64,000 bases of DNA from Streptomyces sp. PsTaAH-137 (GTDB taxonomy: Bacteria; Actinomycetota; Actinomycetes; Streptomycetales; Streptomycetaceae). The notes beneath the pieces are model-generated. The model made no database searches. It was not told where the DNA came from and was given only the letters and a program-made list of their open reading frames with translations. The stretch covers positions 186,001-250,000 of the forward strand of contig NZ_QLLY01000001.1 in the NCBI RefSeq assembly GCF_003259365.1. Reading direction: 5' to 3'. Positions 16,850-26,027 of this stretch are shown in pieces (within the stretch, counting starts at the first letter, position 1; each line of letters starts with the position of its first letter). The position numbers were made by a program, and so were the translations under genes.

Positions 16850-18490
16850 ATGAGCGAGAGCAGCGCGCGACGGGAGCCACCGCCGAAGAGCGGTGAACGC
16901 CTCGCGGACTGGGCGGACGGCCGGCTCGGCATCTACCAGCTGGCCAAGTCCCAGATGCGGAAGGTCTTTCCCGACCACTGGTCCTACATGTTCGGCGAGA
17001 TCTGCCTGTACAGCTTCATCATCCTCATACTCACCGGCACGTACCTGACGTTCTTCTTCAAACCCACCGCCGCCGAGGTCGTCTACAACGGCAGCTACGA
17101 ACCGCTCAGGGGCATCCTCGTCTCCAAGGCGTACGACTCGACCCTGCACATCAGCATGGAGGTGCGCGGCGGCCTGCTGATCCGGCAGATCCACCACTGG
17201 GCCGCGCTCGTCTTCGTCGCCGCGATGCTCGCGCACATGATGCGGGTGTTCTTCACGGGCGCGTTCCGCAAGCCGCGCGAGGTCAACTGGCTTTTCGGCT
17301 GGACCCTGTTGATGCTCGGCATCGTGACCGGGCTGACCGGCTACTCGCTGCCCGACGACCTGCTCTCCGGAACCGGCCTCAAGTTCGCGCACGGCGCCAT
17401 CCTGTCGGTGCCGATCGTGGGCACGTACCTCGCGTACTTCCTGTTCGGCGGCGACTTCCCCGGCGACGACTTCATCGCCCGGCTCTATCCCGTCCACATC
17501 CTGCTGCTGCCGGGCATCATGATGGGCCTGGTCACGGCCCATCTGATCCTGGTCTTCTACCACAAGCACACCCAGTTCGCGGGGCCCGGACGCAGCGAGA
17601 AGAACGTCGTCGGCGCCCCCTTCATGCCGATCTACATGGCGAAGGCGGGCGGCTTCTTCTTCCTGGTCTTCGGCGTCCTCGCGCTGATGGGCGCGGTCGC
17701 CACCATCAACCCGGTGTGGGCCTTCGGTCCCTACCGCACGGACCTCGTCACCACCGGCGCGCAGCCCGACTGGTACCTGGGCTTCTCCGAGGGGCTGATC
17801 CGGGTGATGCCGGGATGGGAGATCAACGCCTGGGGCCACACCCTCGCCCTCGGCGTGTTCATCCCGTTCTCGCTGTTCCCGCTGATCATGATGCTGATCG
17901 CCGTGTACCCGTTCCTGGAGGCGTGGGTCACCGGCGACCGGCGCGAGCACCACGTCAGCCAGCGTCCGCGCAACCATCCGGTCAGGACCGGGCTCGGCGT
18001 GGCCTGGCTGGTGCTGTACGCCGTGCTGCTGATCGGCGGCGGCAACGACATCGTGGCCACCCATCTGCGGCTCTCCATCAACGCCATCACCTGGTTCGTC
18101 CGGATCGGCTTCTTCGTCGCGCCCGTCCTCGCGTTCGTCGTCACCCGGCGGATCTGCAACGGGCTGCAGCGCCGCGACCGGGAGAAGGCGCTGCACGGCC
18201 GCGAGTCCGGCATCATCAAGCGGCTGCCGCACGGCGAGTACATCGAGGTCCACGAGCCGCTCACCCGGGCCGAGCTGTACACGCTGAACGCCCATGAGCA
18301 GCCTGCCGCCTACGAGTTGGGGCCGCGCGTCGACAACAACGGGGTGGTGCGCCGGTTCACGGTGCGGCAGCGGGTCCGAGCCCGTCTCGCCAAGGCGATG
18401 TACGGGCCCGGGACGTACGTGCCGAAGGCCACCGCGGAGGAGTATCGGGCGCTGCACGCCGGCTGGCACGAGTCCGAACGGGTGGACTGA
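16850..18490 (+). CDS. qcrB: Cytochrome bc1 complex cytochrome b subunit, orphan copy (QcrB-like)
   Basis: A 546-residue membrane protein typical of actinobacterial QcrB, the quinol-oxidising subunit of the bc1-aa3 supercomplex. Heme ligands are present in two helices: His115/His129 in the helix with QIHHWAAL, and His216/His231 in the helix with RLYPVHILLL, with the extra residue of spacing typical of the b6-like type. The quinol-site motif is QPDWYLGF (306-309). The long soluble C-terminal tail is also characteristic. In Streptomyces the housekeeping copy sits in qcrCAB beside cytochrome oxidase genes. Here neither qcrA nor qcrC is adjacent, so this is probably a second copy that swaps into the same complex under some condition. 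That is inference. Confidence 0.93.
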   Translation: MSESSARREPPPKSGERLADWADGRLGIYQLAKSQMRKVFPDHWSYMFGEICLYSFIILILTGTYLTFFFKPTAAEVVYNGSYEPLRGILVSKAYDSTLHISMEVRGGLLIRQIHHWAALVFVAAMLAHMMRVFFTGAFRKPREVNWLFGWTLLMLGIVTGLTGYSLPDDLLSGTGLKFAHGAILSVPIVGTYLAYFLFGGDFPGDDFIARLYPVHILLLPGIMMGLVTAHLILVFYHKHTQFAGPGRSEKNVVGAPFMPIYMAKAGGFFFLVFGVLALMGAVATINPVWAFGPYRTDLVTTGAQPDWYLGFSEGLIRVMPGWEINAWGHTLALGVFIPFSLFPLIMMLIAVYPFLEAWVTGDRREHHVSQRPRNHPVRTGLGVAWLVLYAVLLIGGGNDIVATHLRLSINAITWFVRIGFFVAPVLAFVVTRRICNGLQRRDREKALHGRESGIIKRLPHGEYIEVHEPLTRAELYTLNAHEQPAAYELGPRVDNNGVVRRFTVRQRVRARLAKAMYGPGTYVPKATAEEYRALHAGWHESERVD

Positions 18491-18513
18491 CCGGGCCCCG
18501 CCGACTGCGGCGC

Positions 18514-18875
18514 GGTGGGGGCTGGTCGCGCAGTTCCCCGCGCCCCTGAGATGCGCACTGCGTGCGCCATCTCATCAGAGGAGGCGGCGCGAAGCGCCTG
18601 CCTCAGGGGCGCGGGGAACTGCGCGAGAAGCGGCCGCCGGCCGTCGGTCGACGTGCGACTCAGGGGCGCGGGGAACTGCGCGAGAAGCGGCCGCCGGCCG
18701 TCGGTCGACGTGCGACTCAGGGGCGCGGGGAACTGCGCGAGAAGCGGCCACCGGCCGTCAGTCGACGTACGACCCAGGGGCGCGGGGAACTGCGCGAGAA
18801 GCGGCCGCCGGGGCGCGGCCGACGACGAAACGGATGCCTTTAGGGGCGCGGGGAACTGCGCGACCAGCCCCCACC
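18514..18875. repeat. Cluster of five direct GC-rich repeats bounded by a perfect 34-base inverted repeat
   Basis: The outer arms 18514-18547 and 18842-18875 are exact reverse complements (34 of 34). Inside, the core GGGGCGCGGGGAACTGCGCG occurs directly at 18606, 18663, 18720, 18777 and 18843, and inverted at 18527. The first four are exactly 57 bases apart; the last step is 66. The 57-base units beginning at 18605 and 18662 are identical; the third differs at four positions; the fourth keeps only the first ~34 bases. This fills the 435-base gap between two convergent genes, with no coding sequence. Confidence 0.9.
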
Positions 18876-18925
18876 GGAGCCGCAGACGAAGAGAACCCCG
18901 GGCCACCCGCGAAAGCGGCGCAGGC

Positions 18926-20059
18926 CTACGAGGCGTACGCCCAGAAGTCGCGCATGATCTGCGGCGGCGTCGGCCCGGCCATCGCCAGCTGCGTCAGCAG
19001 AATCGTCACCGCCCCCGTCGACGGAGTCAGATGCGCGGCGGTCCCGGTCCCGCCCACCCACCCGTACCGCCCCGGCACCTGCCACTTCTCACGGGGCTCC
19101 ACGTCCACGGAGCCGCCGAAGCCCCAGCCCTGGCCCTCGGTGAACAGTTCGCTCGCCCGGCGCTGCGCGGCCGTCAGATGGTCCGTCGTCATCAGGCGCA
19201 CCGAGTCGGACGAGAGCACCGGACCGCCGCCGGCGAGAAGCATCCGGGCGAACGCCCACCAGTCGTCGGCCGTGGAGACGAGCCCGCCCGCGCCGGAGGG
19301 GAACGCGGGCGGGCCGCTCCACTGGCCGTCCGGTGTGTCGACCAGCTCGCGGCCGCCGTCGGCCGTGGGGACGTACTGGCTGGTGAAGCGGGCGCGCGCG
19401 GCGGCCGGCACCTCGAAGCCGGTGTCCTTCATGCCGAGGGGCGTGAAGATCCGCTCGGCCAGGTAGTCGGGCAGGGAGGTGCCGGTGACGCGCGCGATCA
19501 GGACGCCCTGGATGTCCGAGCACGTGTTGTAGAGCCACGCCGTGCCCGGCTGGTGCAGCAGCGGGACCTGGGCGAGCGCCGCGAGCCAGGTGTCCGGCTC
19601 GGGCAGCCGCTGCGGGTGGTGGGGATCCATGAGCGGGAACAGGAGCTGCATCACGGGCAGCGAGAAGTCCGACGAGAAGCCCCAGCCCGCGCGGAACGTC
19701 AGCAGGTCCTCGACGGTCACCGGGCGGGCCGCCGGGACGACGTCCTCGACCGGACCGGCCGGGTCGCGGACCACGTTCGGCGCGGCCAGCTCCGGCAGCC
19801 AGTGGGCGACCGGCGAGTCCAGCGCGAGCCGCCCGTCCTCGATCAGCGTCATGACGGCGGCCGCCACGACGGGCTTGGTGATCGAGGCGATCCGGAAGAT
19901 CGAGTCCCGCGCGAGCGGGGCGGTGCCCTCGGCGTTGGCGTGGCCGACGGCCGCCACCTCGACCTCGTCACCGCGGGCCACCAGGCCCACGGCGCCCGGC
20001 ACCGGGCCCTCGTCGACATGCGGTGCGAGTACGCCGGCCAGCCCACTGGTGTCGGTCAT
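18926..20059 (-). CDS. Beta-lactamase-family serine hydrolase
   Basis: A 377-residue protein of the class C beta-lactamase/esterase fold. The nucleophile motif SITK is at residues 59-62, the second motif YNT at 177-179 (usually YxN), and a HxG-like GGT near the C-terminus (WVGGTGTAAH). There is no signal peptide, so it is cytoplasmic. That argues against a resistance enzyme and for an esterase or D-aminopeptidase-type activity. Many such proteins in Streptomyces act on small esters. AAGGGTGA precedes the ATG at 20059. The stop lies 50 bases from the repeat cluster. Confidence 0.87.
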   Translation of the reverse strand: MTDTSGLAGVLAPHVDEGPVPGAVGLVARGDEVEVAAVGHANAEGTAPLARDSIFRIASITKPVVAAAVMTLIEDGRLALDSPVAHWLPELAAPNVVRDPAGPVEDVVPAARPVTVEDLLTFRAGWGFSSDFSLPVMQLLFPLMDPHHPQRLPEPDTWLAALAQVPLLHQPGTAWLYNTCSDIQGVLIARVTGTSLPDYLAERIFTPLGMKDTGFEVPAAARARFTSQYVPTADGGRELVDTPDGQWSGPPAFPSGAGGLVSTADDWWAFARMLLAGGGPVLSSDSVRLMTTDHLTAAQRRASELFTEGQGWGFGGSVDVEPREKWQVPGRYGWVGGTGTAAHLTPSTGAVTILLTQLAMAGPTPPQIMRDFWAYAS

Positions 20060-20115
20060 CGTCAGTCACCCTTCCCGGAAATGTACGGACGACAAGGGTG
20101 ACCCCGAAACCGCCC

Positions 20116-21519
20116 TCAACTCATCGGTCGGACCCCGTCGTCCCACAGCGTGTCGTGCGCGCGGTGCGCGTCGGTCAGGCCGCTGGTGAAGAACCGCTCG
20201 TAGTACTCGCCCTCCACATGGTGCGCCTGGAGCCAGATCCCGGGCACGTGGACGGCGTCCGTGTGCGCCGGGAAACGGCGGTGCGTCGCCAGAATGTACG
20301 TACAGATGTCCCGGGCGCAGTCGACGACACGCTCGTCGTACTCACTGGCCTCGGCGAGGTACCGCTGCCCGTAGTCGTCCTTGTAGATGCGGGTGAAGAC
20401 GTCCTTGTCGGCGTAGGTGCCACCGGCGCCGAACTTCGCCGCGACGACCGCGTCCACCGCCTCCGCCATGGAGGCGTGGGTGGGCGGGCAGGCCGCGGCG
20501 ATCAGCGGTGCGCCCGTCGCCGGGTCCGCCAGGCCCACCGGGTGCGAGCGCAGGTTCGCGTACTTCGGCAGCGGGACGTGCCAGCGCCACAGATCGGCGA
20601 GCCGCCAGCGCGGGGTGACGAAGGTGAAGCCGAGCATCCGCCCGTACGCCTTGGTGAACTTCGGGTCGCCGAGTGCGATCTGCGGGTTGAGCGAGGCGTG
20701 GATCCAGGCGCCCAGGCCCATCGCCTCGGCCGTCAGCATCACCGTCTGGAGCAGCAGGTCCGCCTCGATCTGGGTGCGCATCGGGCCGAGCGCGCCGAGC
20801 GGCAGCTTCAGCTCCTTGTTCAGGAAGCCGTTGGCGATCCACTTCTTCACCCCGGCCGGACGGTACAGATTCCGGTCGTCGACGAGCGTCGGGCGGGATC
20901 CGTCGGGCTGGGTGAGCAGATACATCAGGGCGTTGATGTACTGGTGGGACAGGTCGACCACCGGGAAGAGGACGGTCGTCCCGGGCAGATTGGACAGGAA
21001 GCGGTTCGAGTCCAGATAGGCCGGGAAGTCGCGCAGACTGTGGGCGACGTCGAGCCGGTGGTCGAGGACCTTCACCTTCGTCTGCCGGGCGCGGGCCACG
21101 AGCGTGTCGGCGTCGAACGGCTCGTGCGGAGCAGGGGGCAGCCTGCGCAGGAAGTACGTACCGCTGTCGTTGATGAGGAAGAAGTACGTGCCCTGCGCGT
21201 TGTCGGGGCTGCCCGCCGTGCGGCCCGTCATCGTCAGATTGGGCTTGGCCATGATCGGTTTGCCGTCGCGCGGGTCCTCGAACGGCCGGTCCGGCATCGT
21301 CAGCCCGGTGGAGCCGGTCACCGCGATGAGCACCGCCTCCTCCAGCTCGCTCAGCGGCGCGGGCCGGTGCGGGGAGCGGTAGCTCATCGAACCGGCCGGC
21401 ACCGACGCGCCCCGCGAGACACGGTGCGTGCGGCGCCGCCAGACCGTCGGCAGGAGCGGGCGGGCCAGCAGGTCGTCGAGACCCCGATGACCCGCCGACG
21501 GTCCGTCAGCCGCCCTCAT
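20116..21519 (-). CDS. Nitroreductase-like protein overlapping the dioxygenase fusion gene
   Basis: A 467-residue protein. Residues ~30-330 resemble an enlarged nitroreductase-type flavoprotein: a RRTHRVSRGASVPAG-type N-terminal region, LSELEEAVLIAVTG, and a helix QTVMLTAEAMGLGAWI like the second half of that fold. I see no certain FMN-binding residues, so function is tentative. The last ~130 residues have no assignment. The start overlaps the 3' end of the dioxygenase gene by 14 bases, so the two proteins are made from one transcript and very likely work together, perhaps reducing a product of the oxygenase. Its own stop lies 56 bases from the serine hydrolase start. Confidence 0.6.
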   Translation of the reverse strand: MRAADGPSAGHRGLDDLLARPLLPTVWRRRTHRVSRGASVPAGSMSYRSPHRPAPLSELEEAVLIAVTGSTGLTMPDRPFEDPRDGKPIMAKPNLTMTGRTAGSPDNAQGTYFFLINDSGTYFLRRLPPAPHEPFDADTLVARARQTKVKVLDHRLDVAHSLRDFPAYLDSNRFLSNLPGTTVLFPVVDLSHQYINALMYLLTQPDGSRPTLVDDRNLYRPAGVKKWIANGFLNKELKLPLGALGPMRTQIEADLLLQTVMLTAEAMGLGAWIHASLNPQIALGDPKFTKAYGRMLGFTFVTPRWRLADLWRWHVPLPKYANLRSHPVGLADPATGAPLIAAACPPTHASMAEAVDAVVAAKFGAGGTYADKDVFTRIYKDDYGQRYLAEASEYDERVVDCARDICTYILATHRRFPAHTDAVHVPGIWLQAHHVEGEYYERFFTSGLTDAHRAHDTLWDDGVRPMS

Positions 21520-24382
21520 GCGCGGCCCCGTTCTCGACCGGCGGCACCGGCCGCCAGGGGGCGAACGCGCTCGCGTCGCGCGGCACCAGGCCCGCCAGCT
21601 CCGGGCAGTGCCGCAGCACGACCGACTTCATGCCGCCCTTCTCCACCCAGTCGATGCCCAGCGGCGTATAGATCTCCGGGCGGTAGTCCACGGTGAGGAA
21701 GCGGTCGCTCTGCAGCCGTCGCGTCGCCATCAGGATGAAGATCCGGAAGGCGGTGTCGGAGAAGCCGAACCCGGTCGGCGGGTTCTCCGCGAACAGGCCG
21801 ACGACCGTGTCGATCTCGTCGACGTCGCGGTACACGTCCTTGAGGCGGGCCAGCGTCTCCGGGTCCCGCGTCAGGTCCTCGAAGCGGCGGACGCGCTCCT
21901 TGTGCAGGCCCGCGCGGAAGTCGTTGTAGCGCGGCACCCCGCGGCGCCGGGTGCGCACCAGGTCGACCACCGAGAGGTCGATGATCTCGCCCTCGCGCTG
22001 GAAGTGCCGCAGCGCGTCGGGGTAGTTGTGCAGGGTGATCGCGCCCGGATGGGCGATGCCGAACGAGTACAGCGTGTTCGCCAGGCCCGTCTTGCGGATC
22101 TGGCTCTCGGCCGCCGCCCCCTGGATGTCGTGGAAACCGAGCGTCTCCAGGCGCTGCCCGAAGTGGTACTCGCGCAGCTCGTAGTCGTCCGGGATCAGCG
22201 GGTGCATCCGGTAGACGGTGACGAAGTCCTCGGTGAGCGAGTACGGCGCCCCGTGGTGGTCCGGCAGCGTCTTCGGGATGCCGGTCAGGGCGTGCGATTC
22301 GAGCAGCCACAGGCCGAGCTGGTTGAGCCATTTGCGCGGCGGGCCCTGCCAGTTGGTGTGCAGCCCGACGTCGATGGCCTTCGTCGCGAGGATCGCCGGC
22401 GTCCACTCCACGGTGTGGATCTTCGCGATGAGCGCGGACACCACGAGCCGTGCCGTGTGGTAGATCCGCTCCTCGCTCATCGACGGGTACTCGGCGCGCA
22501 GCGCGTCGCACACCGTGTTGTGCTCGCGCGCGAACAGCGTGTGCATCGCGCTGAGCCCCATCCACCAGTTGTCCTTGAACCCGGCGAGCGGAATGCCCGT
22601 ACGGTCGATTGGGATGTGCCCGCCTTCGAGCAACAGCCTTGCTCCGCCGTCGGGTTCGCGCAGCGAGCGGGCCGTCCGCTCGTCGCCGCCGTACACCTCG
22701 GAGCCGTCCCACCAGTGCGAGGCGGTGTTCCCGAAGAGGACCGGCGGCCGGTCGCCGGGGAGCTCGATGCCCTCGTTCTCCGCGAACCGCATCACGTTCT
22801 CGTCCGGCCCGTTCGGCTGGTTGACCCAGGTGCCGCCGCCCGGTGGCAGCGGTACCTCGACGGTCCTGCCGCCCTCCTTGTACCGCCGGTGGTTCACCCA
22901 GTCGTGCACCTGGAACTGGATCCAGGCCGCGGCGAGGATGTTGAGACTCGTCGCCGGGACGAAGCTCTCCCGGGCGAGCAGCTGCCGGCTGACCGTCACC
23001 GGGTTCGGGGTGTCGAAGAGATCGGGCCGGTACACGGGCTTCAGATTGCGGCCGAACGCCGCGCCGACCGCGCCCATCGCGGGTGCCGAGAGGTCGTTGT
23101 GGGTGCCGTCGTACGAGCGTGCCGTACGCAACCGCTCGTCGACCGGCACCGGCACCTGCGTCGCCTTCGGCGGGGCCTCCGGCGCATCGGTGTCGATCAG
23201 GTTGAGCCGCCGCAGCGCCTTGCGCAGGAACACCAGGTTCAACAGGCTCGCGTCCAGCGGGAGCCGGTGCCACGGCACGACCCGGTTGAGGATCTGGAAG
23301 GCGAGCCCGACGGGCACGTCGAGCACCTGGTTGCGCAGGGGCTCCTCGGTCGTGAAGCGGGTGCCGCCGCGCTGGGCCGCGCTCGCCTCGTACGCGACCT
23401 TGCGGGCCCGGTTCAGATTGCCGAGGGGCCGGAACTCCTCTGTGGTGAACCAGGGGTTGAAGGACAGCTCCTCGATCCGGCGGGCCGCCGACCGGGCCTC
23501 GGCCGACGTGATGTCCTGCCGCGGGATCGTCAGCCGCGCCACCGGAACCGGCGGCGACACGGCCTCCCGCCACTCCACCGACCCGTCCTCCACGGGGGTC
23601 CTGCGCTCGTCCACGTACCGCTGCACGCACAGGTCGAAGGAGACGTCGTCGCGTGCCAGCCGCCCCGCCAGCTCCGTGTGCAGGAAGCCCGGGTCCTTGC
23701 GGTCGGGGCGCGGTTCGGCGGCGCCGCCGACGGAGGGGCGCAGCAGATAGCGGACCGGTCCCGCCTCGCTCCACAGGATCGCGCCACGGCTCCAATACGT
23801 CTCGCGCGCCAGGCTGTTGACGGTGTGCCGGGTCGCCGCCTGCACATTGCGCCGCATCCGCGCCGCCGTCCCCAGCCCCACGGCGAGCGGCAGCTTCACG
23901 AACAGCCCGAACGCCTTCCGCAGCGGGGTGCGGGCCCCGGCCATCGCCTTGGCGAACGCCACGAACTCACGGGCGTTCCGGGCGTGCGACACGGGGAAGC
24001 TCGTCGCCAGCAGATCGTGGCTCTCCTCGCCGGTGACCTGGACGCGCACGGCGACCCCGTGCAGATCGGGAGCGCCGTCCGGACCGCGCATGCCACTGGC
24101 GTTGGAGAGCCGCACCGTCGCCGGATAGTCGGCGCCCGCGCGGGCGAAGCCGCCGCTGAGCGCGGCCGGAAGATCGTCGTTGAACCGCAGTCGGGCGTTC
24201 TCCACACCGAGCGCCGCCTTCGCGTGGAAGGCGCGCTCGTAGCCCTGGGCGCCGCTCGTCCGGCGGTTCGCCACCTGGACCCGCATGATCTCGCGGGCCA
24301 GGCGCTGGAAGACGAGGCGCTCGGCCTCGGGGCTGCCGCCCTCGTACCGCTCGTACTGTGCGTACCGTTCGGTCTCGGCCAT
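21506..24382 (-). CDS. Fusion of catalase-like domain and fatty-acid alpha-dioxygenase-like heme peroxidase
   Basis: A 958-residue protein with two heme domains. Residues ~1-345 are catalase-like: FHAKAALG with distal His53, VRLSNASGMRG, LHGVAVRV, a W-rich EDGSVEW segment, and the proximal motif RKVAY (Arg327 to Tyr331). Such catalase-related domains in corals are allene oxide synthases and other hydroperoxide isomerases. Residues ~410-945 match plant-type alpha-dioxygenase, a PGHS relative: SYDGTHND, FGRNLKPV, distal His493 in IQFQVHDWVNH, FAREHN at 618-622, and the YRMH motif with catalytic Tyr724 and proximal His727. That family converts fatty acids to 2-hydroperoxides. No signal peptide. 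The combination suggests a self-contained maker and processor of fatty-acid hydroperoxides. Divergent from a lipase and overlapping a nitroreductase-like gene. Confidence 0.85.
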   Translation of the reverse strand: MAETERYAQYERYEGGSPEAERLVFQRLAREIMRVQVANRRTSGAQGYERAFHAKAALGVENARLRFNDDLPAALSGGFARAGADYPATVRLSNASGMRGPDGAPDLHGVAVRVQVTGEESHDLLATSFPVSHARNAREFVAFAKAMAGARTPLRKAFGLFVKLPLAVGLGTAARMRRNVQAATRHTVNSLARETYWSRGAILWSEAGPVRYLLRPSVGGAAEPRPDRKDPGFLHTELAGRLARDDVSFDLCVQRYVDERRTPVEDGSVEWREAVSPPVPVARLTIPRQDITSAEARSAARRIEELSFNPWFTTEEFRPLGNLNRARKVAYEASAAQRGGTRFTTEEPLRNQVLDVPVGLAFQILNRVVPWHRLPLDASLLNLVFLRKALRRLNLIDTDAPEAPPKATQVPVPVDERLRTARSYDGTHNDLSAPAMGAVGAAFGRNLKPVYRPDLFDTPNPVTVSRQLLARESFVPATSLNILAAAWIQFQVHDWVNHRRYKEGGRTVEVPLPPGGGTWVNQPNGPDENVMRFAENEGIELPGDRPPVLFGNTASHWWDGSEVYGGDERTARSLREPDGGARLLLEGGHIPIDRTGIPLAGFKDNWWMGLSAMHTLFAREHNTVCDALRAEYPSMSEERIYHTARLVVSALIAKIHTVEWTPAILATKAIDVGLHTNWQGPPRKWLNQLGLWLLESHALTGIPKTLPDHHGAPYSLTEDFVTVYRMHPLIPDDYELREYHFGQRLETLGFHDIQGAAAESQIRKTGLANTLYSFGIAHPGAITLHNYPDALRHFQREGEIIDLSVVDLVRTRRRGVPRYNDFRAGLHKERVRRFEDLTRDPETLARLKDVYRDVDEIDTVVGLFAENPPTGFGFSDTAFRIFILMATRRLQSDRFLTVDYRPEIYTPLGIDWVEKGGMKSVVLRHCPELAGLVPRDASAFAPWRPVPPVENGAAHEGG

Positions 24383-24735
24383 CGGTTGCCGTCCCTGTCG
24401 TAAGGTGCGGACGTCCTGCGCGTGGATGCACGGCCTGGACGCGCACGGGGAGGGGTCAGCGACGCTAGCGGGGCCGTCTCGCGCCCCGCAGCGCCCGTTC
24501 CCGCCATGTCAGGGCGACGGCCGACCAGGTGAACTGACGCGCGCGTACGGGGATTTGGGCCTGTCAGAGGCAGGCGTCCGGGCCGCCGCACGATGGCCGG
24601 GACCGGTGCGGGCCACCGTGTGCCGCCCGGCCCACATCCGCCCCACCCGACCGCCCCGCCGATGGCCGGTCGGCGACACCTTGACGGCGCCCGGCGGCGG
24701 TGGTGTGCTCGGCAGCCCGCCCCGGGAGGTGCCCC
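24383..24735. other. Divergent intergenic region between dioxygenase fusion and lipase
   Basis: These 353 bases separate two divergent genes and must hold both promoters. I see no convincing palindrome, tract or hexamer pair; the sequence stays GC-rich throughout. Short open frames here have no coding character. Confidence 0.5.
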
Positions 24736-25998
24736 ATGCGGGTCACGACCGCGCACGGCCCCGGCTTCGCGGAGCTGCGCCCCCTGAAGGATCCGGTCCT
24801 CGTCGCGGCGGACGGCGGCGGCTTCCCCGTCTACCCCGACCTGCCCCACCGGCTGACCGACGACCGGGGCCACCCCGATCCGCACGGGGTCCTGCCGCAC
24901 GTGATGGCGACCCTGTCCGCCTACGCCTACGCGGGCTTCGGCCAGCAGAGCGACGCCGGAACGGTCGCGACGATGGCGACCCGGCTCGGCCTGGAGAAGA
25001 ACCGCTGCCGCGCCTTCGAACAGCGCGTCGACGCCCTCTACATCGCCTCGGCGGCGTACCTCGTCCAGGACGCGGACCGCAGGACCGTCGTCCTCTGCTA
25101 CCGGGGCACCCAGCCCGAGGACATCATCAGCATCCTCACCGACGCCGACGTACGCCCCGACACGCTCCGCGTCGACCTCGGCGACGGCCGGGGACCGTAC
25201 CCGGTGCACGCCGGGTTCTACCGCAACATGCGGGCCACCCGCTACGCCGTGCTCGACGCACTGGAGCACGCGGTGCGGGGCGAGTCCATCGACCCCGAGG
25301 AACACGGCATCCGGGGCGACGGACTCGAAGCGCTCTACATCACCGGGCACAGCCTGGGCGCCGCGATGGCCGCGCTGATGGCCGTCACCCTGCTGCACGA
25401 GCCGCGCTACGACCCCGTCGCCCGCTGCCTGCGCGCCGTCTACACGTTCGGGCAGCCCATGCTCGGCGGCCCCGCACTCGCCGCGGCCTGCGAACGCGCC
25501 ACCGACGCACACGGCCGGCACCCGCTGCGCGACCGGCTCCTGCGCTACATCTACGACCGTGACGTCGTGCCCGCGCTGCCGCCCCGCCCCGTCGGCCCCT
25601 ACATGCCCTTCGGCCGGGAGTTCCACTTCCGCCGGGCCCGGCAGGGCCTCGACGCCGTGTTCACGGCCACCGCCGACGCCGCGACCGAGGCCGTCGGGCT
25701 CCCCGGAGACCTGCTCACCGGCGCCGACCCGATCCGCCGCCTCCGGCGCATCGCCGCCGTACCGGAGCGGGCCGCGGGACACGGCTGGGTGGAGCGCCGC
25801 GCCCCGGCGCCGCACTACCCGCAGATGGACAGCCTCGCCGGCCTCGCGGTGGTGGCGCCGCTCGCGTTCCTCGCCGCGCGGCTCGCGCTGACCCGGTCCC
25901 TGCCGTTCAAGTACTCCTTCGAGGACCACGGCCCCGGCCACTACGTCAACGCACTCGCCCCGCCGGGGGTGCTGAGCGAGTTCGGGGACCGGCTCTGA
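24736..25998 (+). CDS. Class 3 lipase family protein
   Basis: A 420-residue alpha/beta hydrolase of the fungal-type lipase_3 family. The oxyanion region is VVLCYRGTQ and the nucleophile elbow is GHSLGA with Ser206. TFGQPMLGG and YDRDVVPALPP supply the regions where the acid (Asp) usually lies, and a His follows in the ~285-300 segment (FGREFHF). A single hydrophobic segment (LAGLAVVAPLAFLAARLAL) near residue 375-395 may anchor it to the membrane or cover the active site. GGAGGT precedes the ATG at 24736. Divergent from the fatty-acid dioxygenase fusion, it could release the fatty acids that enzyme uses; that link is inference from position. Confidence 0.87.
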   Translation: MRVTTAHGPGFAELRPLKDPVLVAADGGGFPVYPDLPHRLTDDRGHPDPHGVLPHVMATLSAYAYAGFGQQSDAGTVATMATRLGLEKNRCRAFEQRVDALYIASAAYLVQDADRRTVVLCYRGTQPEDIISILTDADVRPDTLRVDLGDGRGPYPVHAGFYRNMRATRYAVLDALEHAVRGESIDPEEHGIRGDGLEALYITGHSLGAAMAALMAVTLLHEPRYDPVARCLRAVYTFGQPMLGGPALAAACERATDAHGRHPLRDRLLRYIYDRDVVPALPPRPVGPYMPFGREFHFRRARQGLDAVFTATADAATEAVGLPGDLLTGADPIRRLRRIAAVPERAAGHGWVERRAPAPHYPQMDSLAGLAVVAPLAFLAARLALTRSLPFKYSFEDHGPGHYVNALAPPGVLSEFGDRL

Positions 25999-26027
25999 CG
26001 GCTGTCACGGAAGGACCGTGGACCGGC

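Noticed and set aside
18514..18875. Regular 57-base repeats as a possible CRISPR array
   Set aside because: The spacing contents are themselves nearly identical, there are few units, the core is also present inverted, and no cas genes lie nearby. It is a tandem and inverted repeat cluster.
18926..20059. The serine hydrolase as an antibiotic-resistance beta-lactamase
   Set aside because: It lacks a signal peptide and stands with no resistance context; the fold is shared with many esterases and peptidases.
21518..24403. A 961-codon open frame opposite the dioxygenase fusion
   Set aside because: Its composition is arginine- and valine-rich with no domain, and the minus-strand gene has two intact heme motifs. 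It is an antisense shadow.
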